Source of the DNA: Porites lobata
Lineage: Eukaryota > Cnidaria > Anthozoa > Scleractinia > Poritidae
Direction of reading: 5' to 3'
DNA: 64,000 nucleotides
NCBI GenBank assembly: GCA_942486035.1
Contig: CALNXK010000014.1
Span: 4,098,501-4,162,500, forward strand
Position numbers and translations under genes: made by a program. The notes under the pieces were generated by a model, which worked only from the letters and a program-made list of their open reading frames with translations, made no database searches and was not told where the DNA came from. Every line of letters starts with the position of its first letter. The first letter of the stretch is position 1. Below, one piece after another: positions 26,901 through 35,900 of this stretch.

Positions 26901-29900
26901 GGTTAAAGCAGAGGCTTGGGTAACTGGGAAAGAGTCTATCATGTCTGAAATTAGCAGTTGTTAGTGTTATATCTGTTGACGCAATTTGTGAAACACGAGA
27001 AGTAGTGTTTCTTTTTATTGTCCAAAAAACAGAGAATTGTTTAAGTTAAAAAGAAAACAAGCAACCCATGTCGAGTTCTCTGAGTGTTAGATGAAAAGTT
27101 TTTGTGTTACTTAGGATCCAATGTCCAAACCTTTTCAATGTTTGAAATTATTGTCATGTTCCAGGAGTGCTCAGGCGCCATTGACCCTAAGGGTGGTGCG
27201 ACGAGGTGTTATTTTGCCGTTAGTCCAAAGAAGCTTACCGTCTTGGACGATAAAACAAAAGTAAGAGTCGGTGTTAAATAGTGGTAAGAGTCACATGAAA
27301 AGGTTCTGTGAAACCATGCAAAAAGTCAAATGAAGAGTTATATGTTTATAGAGATGACGTAGTGGTTTGGTCGGAAGGTCAGTGGCTTTATTTAACCGGG
27401 TCTGTTGCTTTAGTTTTGTTTCAATGAAGGAGCTCAGTTTTTTCTTTGTGGTGATGCTTAATGATATGTTAATTAGAACCAGGTAGATTGTGAAACTCAA
27501 TAAACTGAGCGCAAAATTTGTAACGAGCGCGTTGGACGCTAATTTACAGCATGAAAAGTGATTCAAAAGTGGGATCTGTAGTCTTGTTAATGTTATTAAA
27601 CACCCTCTCACGTGTTGGTGAAATCTAGTTATCAGTGTGGATGAGGAGTAGTGCAGATATTGACTGAGTATTAACATCATTATTGGAAATGTTGTTAGGC
27701 GGTTATTGGTACTTGGCAGCTGAAGGAGTTAAAGAGATGGAGGCTATCGGCGGATGAAACCAGACTCCGGGCGGAATTTAACAATGCGACTTTCGAATTC
27801 ATGCTCGAAAACAAAGGGTGAGTCAGTCACGTGAAAATCCATTACATAACGTAAAAGTTTTAAGTCTTTAATATGTGGAATGTGGCTTCTCTAGATTTGA
27901 AAATCCATTTTTGATTTTGGTCGTAGAATTCTGTATACCTGAAACATAAATACCATTGTTAAACGAACGTAAACCCATAAAGCATAGTGCAGGGTTGTCA
28001 CTAAGATTTCAAGTTGCTGGGTAAATACACCAAGTAGGCGGGAAATCAGAGCTAGGGATTTCTTTTGGTTCTATTTTTCTTCTATTTCCATTTGAAAGTT
28101 GCCGGGCACCACGTTCATAGTAGCCGGGGGACATCCCCTACTCGTGCGTCTTAATGACAGCCCTGGTAGTGTCTTGAATGGTGGGAAATTGTGGGGGGCA
28201 GCGCGGCCCGTGTCGGTACTTGCAATGTGGAGGCGCCGGTTCAAGTTCTGTAGTCCCAAGTTCAAATTCTCGACCATGCATGTAAATAGCTAGCGGGTTT
28301 GCCTAAAGCCAGTTGGGATTCTTAACCCTGTTATATTTATTGCTCGGCCCCACTAGCAAAAGTGCTATATATACTGCTGGGCTCGGTTCCTCGAAAGATT
28401 GTCAAGTTTAGCCCAGGATTAAGCCAAATTTTAAGCAAGGTTTTCATGCCTAAGAACATGCAATTCGAGCTTGTAAAATGCTGTTGAGCCTTTACACTAA
28501 TGGTAACACGAAATGTTACTTTAAGCAATACATAGGAAGGTAAAATACAAAAGCTGATCAAAATTTTAATTCTGGATTAGTGCTAATCAGCCTCGCAGGA
28601 ACCAGGCCCCGGGGGGTAAATAACGGAAGTTTATTTTAATAGGCAACCAGTAGGCTATTTACAAGCATGGCCGAGGATTTGAAATCGGGACGACCGAGAA
28701 CGAATCCAGGTTGTGGTCAGAGCGCGTGAACTCGAACCCGGGACCTCCGGATTGCGAGTCCTGCCCGCTCTGCTCATATATCACGCCCCGGTTCAAAAGA
28801 TGGATAGCGCTATCCACCGGAGAAATCACTGTCCAGTGGATAAGTATTAGGAAAACCAATTGCACTTTCCAGTGGAGAGAGATTTATCCACTGGATAGCG
28901 CTATCCACCTTTTGAACAACTGGGGCCAGGAGGCTTATATCTGAAACTTTCATTGCAGTTTGTTTAAGGAGATCAATGACGTCCTTCTAATGTGCACCAA
29001 AATTGAATGGCAGGTGAGTTTTCTTTATCTCATCTCACGCGGAGAAATAACCTCTGACATACAGAATCAAAATAGTACCGATTAAAGCTCACAATTTTGA
29101 ATTTCGAGAAAGGAGATGTTGGGTTCTCAAGCGAACCTTGTAACCAGTTGCGATGATACTTTTGAAACCAGTCCTCTGTTTGTGCCTAGAATCATTTAAT
29201 ACATTACCATCGACCTGTTACTGGCGACAGATAGTTTTTGAATCACTACTTGGTAAATTAATGAAAATGGTAGTCTTTACACTTGGCCGTTAAGTAAGAC
29301 TTAAGAGGAGCTACTAAGTTTTACTAAACCACAGGGTCCAGAGGAGATGTGTTTGTCATTAGAACATCATCAAAACCTGTCGAAAACCTCTGAAAAAATG
29401 GGTTGTTTTGATCGCGTTACAGTTTCGTTACACATTCTATAGACTGCAAACCAAGAGACTGAGGAATCGCAAGATCGGCTTACTGTATAAAATATGGAAA
29501 GGGAGGAAGCAAATTTGGGGCCGATTTTCGAATGCCTCAAACTCAAATGGAATTGAATGAAGTCGCCTGATTTTACTAACCTGATCTAGAATTCTCAAGA
29601 AATTCTTCAGAAATCGTTTACAGTAGATTCATTAAGATCCCATTGGGCTAATTAATCGTGCCAAGCGACAGGTATAGACATTTTTCAAGGTGAGACTTTT
29701 TAAAAATAGGTAATTCATTTATTCACACGAAATTCCTCTGGACCCTGTGACTAAACCAAAGATAAGTTTGTGAAGGCCAAAGTAAAATCTCAAGTTATTT
29801 TACTCTGCATCTCATTAAAGTCGGAAAGTTGAAAAGATTCAAGAAAAGTTTCAAGTGACTTGAAAACCATCCTTAAAACCAACTTTGCGAACTTGCGGTT

Positions 29901-32900
29901 TCTTGAGCTTTGAGAAAGGCGAAGCATGTCAATCAATGTTAATTATGTTGCGTGGGATAATAACCTTAAGTTAACCCGAAGTAAAAAAGATAGGTTGTGT
30001 GTGAAGCTTCCTTTTACTTGAAGAATTTAAAATTTACTTGTCTTGAAATATTTCTTACCTTATTTAGGCTCTAGTATAAAGACTACCACTTTTGAAACTA
30101 TCCTTGTCCTTTCACCCAGATTTTAGCTGGACAGGATTTCTCACCATGGAGCAAATACGCGGAAGAAAATGAAGTGTGGGGAGCCCAGGCCCTGGAAGCT
30201 GTAGCTTCCAAACCTGCGTTGTATTCTGACAAATACGACAGTGATACCGGGGTAGTATCTAGACTGAGAGCTATCTCGCTAGGCTCCTCACTGCCTGATC
30301 AACATTTGGGAAAAGGAAAGAGAAAATCGTCCTTCAAGCTGTCTTCATCAGTGCCTTATCAACAAGGGGCTCTACAACAGAAGACAGAGCGAGGCAATGT
30401 CTTAGCTCAGCAGACTGGAACGCAAGGGCAAACTGCAGGTGTGTTTTCGATACCGTAAACTTCCGCTTATAAGCGAATCCTTGTTTACTTTTTTGCCTCA
30501 TTATCATAGGCTGATCGTTATCTGATGAAGCTAATAAAATGAAATTTCTGAATATTAAAAGAGCATAACAATTTCAGTTATCTTTAAGAATTTGAGCCCG
30601 ATATACCAAATAGTTTCGGAGAAAATTACAAAGAATGTATGAGCTTATTAAGGCTTTGCCACCCAGTCATTTGCAGTTTTTAATTGCTGCTGTTTTCTTT
30701 GTTACTGATTGCAAAGAGTTGAAACTAACTGCATAAACTCACCAGCTCTTTTAATTTTTGAACCTAATTGGTATATACGGCTGGATCTTCTATGCTTCTA
30801 TAGGTTAACTTGTATACTAATGAGCAATAATGTAAACAATGACGTCACGATGAATCCGTGTAGAAGCCCCCGGGCCCCCAGGGTAGGGGGCTCATATCCG
30901 GGGAGGCTTATAGCTGGGCTAAAAAAACGTTTCATGACAAGCTACATAGCAACGCTAATCAAAATGCGTTTTTGAATTTTCTTGCTTTTAAGTTTGAAAA
31001 CATCGTCAAAAATCGAATTCATTTCAATACAAGCGAGAGGGGGCTTATATTCGTTGATGATGATGTTTGTTGTTGTTGTCGTTTACAGGTAGATAAGCCT
31101 ATAACTGGGGATGGGGGGTGGCTTGTAAGCATCAGGGCTGTGCTTTAGTACCCTCCTTTGACCCTTTCTGACTTACCGTTGCGCATGTGTACAAAACAGG
31201 AAGCAGTATTTCTTTTTAGATAGAGAGTTTTTGCTTTTCTACAATTTTTGGACAGTCGGATAGTCCTTGCCTTTCTGTTCAGCAGATTCCGAGTGCAGTT
31301 CTCAGTTGTGAGCTCAACTCCTTGTTTCGACTTCTTTTCTTTCCGTGAAGCTTTAAGTCGCTTTAGTTACCCATAAAATGAGCGCACCCTCGGCCCTAAG
31401 TTTGTTAGCCTAATGTGAACTGTTACGAGTAGAGTTATCGAGTTACCGTTCATATTACCTTAGTCTTGGATCTTCCCTGGTCACAACTGAGAAAAGTCAT
31501 TAAGAAATTCCACGATTATTTCTTTTAGGGTAACGTCTCATTCAGACGACAATTACAACAAATTGTTTTTCTTTCGTACCTCTCCTTCATTAGTTGTTTG
31601 GTGGTAGTCATAATTAGCACAGAGAAACAGATAGCAGCAGGATTCATTACGTTTTTTATACTCATATCTAATAGACGTTTATCTCATTTTAGCATCAGCA
31701 GCATCAACTCTTGCCTCTGGCACGTCTGGCGTAGGTGAATTATCTGTAGGATCTCAGGCATCCTCAGACATTCTTTTGGGTTCCTTACAAAGCACCTTAC
31801 CATCAAAGGGTTCATGGGAACCAGGCTCATTTGGAATTGCTGAAGAAAGGAGAACTTCAAGTAAGAAGATGTTAAGACTAGGGTAGCATACGTAATGAGA
31901 GTTTACACGCATATAGACAAACTTAATTGTCCAAATCTTCTATCATGCCGAAGGAGGCCTACTAATCGGGGACAGTTGTTGCCACGTGCAGACGCATCGG
32001 TCTGAGTCGAAAGCCAATGAACTGTTTCTGCTTGTTCGTCTTTTTATTCTTTTGGAAAGTTACATTTTACAGTCCTCTGTTCGCGTGAATTTGGCGAATG
32101 AATAATCAAATTTGAATAATTTTCGTTTTTTGTGGTCTATATAAGGAAAATAGAATTACACGGCTGTGTTGGGATGTGAATCTTATTTCCGCATGCTGAA
32201 AATTCTGTCTAAGCTACTTGAAATCAAAAGGTGTATCTTCCCGCCCGTGATGAAGCATCCTCTTTGATTGCCTTTATAACTGTCTTTTGTCCTTTAGGCT
32301 TTACTTTATCCAGACAATACTATATTAGGCCAACATATAAGCCAACATCACATGAACCATAGCGCCTAAAATACATCCTGATTGGATCCGTTTATTGTAT
32401 GTGACTTTAAAGCGACTCAGGTTCATTGGTGGGCACTCAATGTTGGGTACGTTAGTGACTGTCGTAGGTCAGTGTGTTTGAACCTAAATGTTGATCTGAT
32501 ATCTGATTTTAGAAGGAAGCGCGGCAAGTGTAGAGTCAGGCTCCCCAGCTGAGCGGCATCTCCTTCATCCTGCTGGTTCGCTCACGGCAGGGCAAGAACA
32601 CCTGCATGGCATATCCTCTTGCCGCCGCCCAAAGTACACCTCTGAAAGCAACCCCTCCTCCCTGGGAAGTGATTCGCCCTGTAGTTCAGGACAACTTACT
32701 CCCACACCACCCCAACGGGGTCCGTTTAGCTTATCGCTTAGAGATGATGATGATTTCGAGGGCTTGAACCGTTCGTTTGGGCAAAGCACTAACGGGCAAC
32801 TACTGATCTGTCAGTGTCCACCAGATGCAGAACTGCCTGGATTTGATCGCCGAGACTTCTCGTGAGTTCTTTGTTTGGTTATGAGATGTCATTGAAAAGA

Positions 32901-35900
32901 CAACAGGGTGTTGGTAGTGAGGAAACGATGCTTGAAGTCTGTTTTTTTTTTAATTGAATGATGCAATATAGCTCGAAGAAGCAACAAAGGGCCATGCTGT
33001 TTTCGTGAAAAACTTGCGGCTGAAAAAGGTAGAAAATGCACGGACACGAATAGGCGCGCATAGTTAGGTTGAGCAATCGAAATGTCAGCTTTGCGATAAT
33101 CAGCGCTGCTAAGTTTATTGTAATGAGCTCAGTTTGGAAAACGGACAGTTTTCGTTGCGCTTTCGGTCAATGCGGCACCCTAGATGCTTCAAATGCCAAT
33201 CCCATTTTGACGGGAAACAGTTTTTCTTAGTTGGCTTATCACAAAATTCGTGATGAGTTTAAAAATGATTGCCGAAGATTGAAGGCGCTGTTATGACCTA
33301 ATACTTTATCCTTCTTTTGGTTGCCATAGACCTTATGACTTGCTGCAGTATCCTAAAGAACTAGCACGACAGATCACTCTTATTGACCATGGTAGGTATC
33401 AGAAGATTGTGTAGAATTCCTTCTTTCAAATTATTCGCTGAAGGCTCTAATCATAAATTAGGAAGCTGTTTCAACTTGCTCCCCTGTTGTTTCTTGCAGC
33501 CGGTCTTCGAAAGTGGCCACACTTGAGTGTCACACCTTTGTCCAGAGAAGATTTGGTTAATTGATATTTTTTGTTTGTTTTTACATTGGAACCCGCTCTA
33601 CGGACATCAGTATGTAACGGACAGTTTTGTTGTCTCAGCGAGTCGCAAACTCCCATATATCGTTAATCCCGCGTTATGGACAGTTTATCTGCGCACTGTC
33701 TATGACTGAATATCTTACCGGTGGACAACCTAAACCATTTTTGCTTTAGTCTTTATATCGATAAAATCTGCGTCGGTGACGTTTTCGCTGAGAGCCCTCT
33801 TAGTACGGACACTATCGCATGTTTCCTTGGTGTCCGAATTAACCAGGTTTCCATCTTCCATTTTTAGAGTGCTTTTGTGCGGTAACCGCAGTCGATGTTC
33901 AAAAGAAAATTGCCATGGGAACGGGTAAGAAAAGAAAAGTAGCTCCTGAGGAGAGACTGTCTGTGGAGAAAGTAGCGGACAGATTTAATCAGGTAACACA
34001 AACTCTTTGTTTTTTTTGTTTTTTTCTACTTATGCCCTCAAGTTTTTGTTATAAAAAAAAGACAAAGCCCTAAAACGCCCTCTTGAAGAATTCTGTAAGA
34101 TTTCCTCGTCCAAAAAGTAATCAAACAATACAAAGTGTTCCTTTTTTTATTTTAATCTGAAAGGATTGAATTGAATAATGGATAACTCGCCTGAAGTCCC
34201 ATTCACTGTGTAGTTCAAAAGCCCGTGTTTGTTCCTGATTAATGTTAGATAAACATGTTGGAGGAGGAGGAGGATTTTGGGCTGGGGTTCTGCAAGGAGA
34301 AATTAGCGAAATGCCAACTTGACAGTGGCAATTGGAACTTAATATCCCCCGATTTTTACGAGATGTTGCCTTTCTTTGTGAAGAGTTTGTTCTTTTTTTA
34401 ACAGATCAATTTATTTGTCGCAGTACGTAATGTTTTACCAATAGGAACCTCTGCTAGTAACATTAGCCAGTCCCGGGCATTATCCTCGTCTTATTTTTGT
34501 TTCCATTGGTGTTCTACTTTTAGCTAAGCACTTGGGTAGCAGCCACAATTGTCACGGAGAAATCAATGGAAAAACGAGCCAATATGTTCATCAATTTCAT
34601 AGAAACAGCCAAGGTATTTAACCACGACAACTGTTGTCATAGAACTAAATAAACGGAACAATAATCGTTAACCACTAAAGAAGCTGAAGAGAATGTGAAA
34701 TGTTAGACAGATCAATAGAACCTGCATTTCCTTTTAATATTCTTGATCGCCTGAAGACGATTTATGATTACAGAGAAGTCGTAGAATGTTTTTTACTCTA
34801 ATGAGTAGCAACCTTTTTCGGCCCTCAAAAAGATAAGTGTAAGATTTTAGACACGGCAAGGTCAAGGTGATTACATTTTGAGTCTATTGTTTGCCTTGGT
34901 TTCAGCTTTGTTTAGAGCTGAGGAATTTCAATGCCGTGATGGCCATTGTTGTGGCGGCTCTCGGCAGTGCGCCCGTCAGACGACTGCACAAAACAAAAGA
35001 GGTAAGAAAACACTGTACACTTCTGTACACTCTCTTGGAATGTGTTGGACATTCTGATGGACATGGTAATGCCCCAATCGTCCGGATCTTACATTGCATC
35101 AGTCAGTGGTCCTTCACTGTCGTCACGAAGATCTGGACACTTTTTGAGGCGACTTGGGCGATTGAAACGATCCGGACGATTACTAATTCCCTTTAATCAT
35201 TAAGGTGAATTAATGGTCTTGTTTGACGTAGGCACAGCGACTTAGTAATGTGGCTAATTATCATTAATTCACAGCTCGTGCCTAAAGAATATCTTGAGCA
35301 GTACGCCAAAATGGAAATTCTTATGGATACTAAGGTAGGTGGATGGGGTTTGCAGTTTTTTATTTCTTTATAGCTTCATCTCTTAATGTAACAAGGGTCA
35401 CTAGCGATGTCCGATTTGAAATCTTATATTTATTCTTGTGTTTTGCTTGTTCCTCTTCCTTTTCTTCTTTTATGACCTATTCATTTTCCTTTTTGGATTT
35501 CTTAGCGGTGTTTAACTTTCTTTCATTTGTCCTCGTAAGCTTTAAAGTGATGTTTTTTTTTTCTGTTCAATAGAAGAACAGAAGTTTAAAACACGAAGTC
35601 CAGTCTTTAATTTATAAAACTTATAAAACACGGCAAGCGATGCTTTGCAAACGTTCCTCTGAGACTGTTCTTTTTGCATATAACCCTCCGGCTTTCCGGC
35701 CATTTCTGTGTCACAAACATTTATTTTTGTTGCGTGTTTTCAGTTTTTGACAATAATTCAAACGGAGCTGCACTGTACTTACTTGGTACTATCATTCGAC
35801 AAGCGTCCTTACCGTGATCCCGATCTTCCACTTAACGCTTCAATTCTAATGGCAAATTTTCTTTCCCTGCCCTCATACATTTATCATTGCGTCAGTAATG

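Noticed and set aside
27291..27680. 129-codon minus-strand frame
   Set aside because: It lies in intron 20, has no recognisable domain and a composition like random AT-rich sequence.
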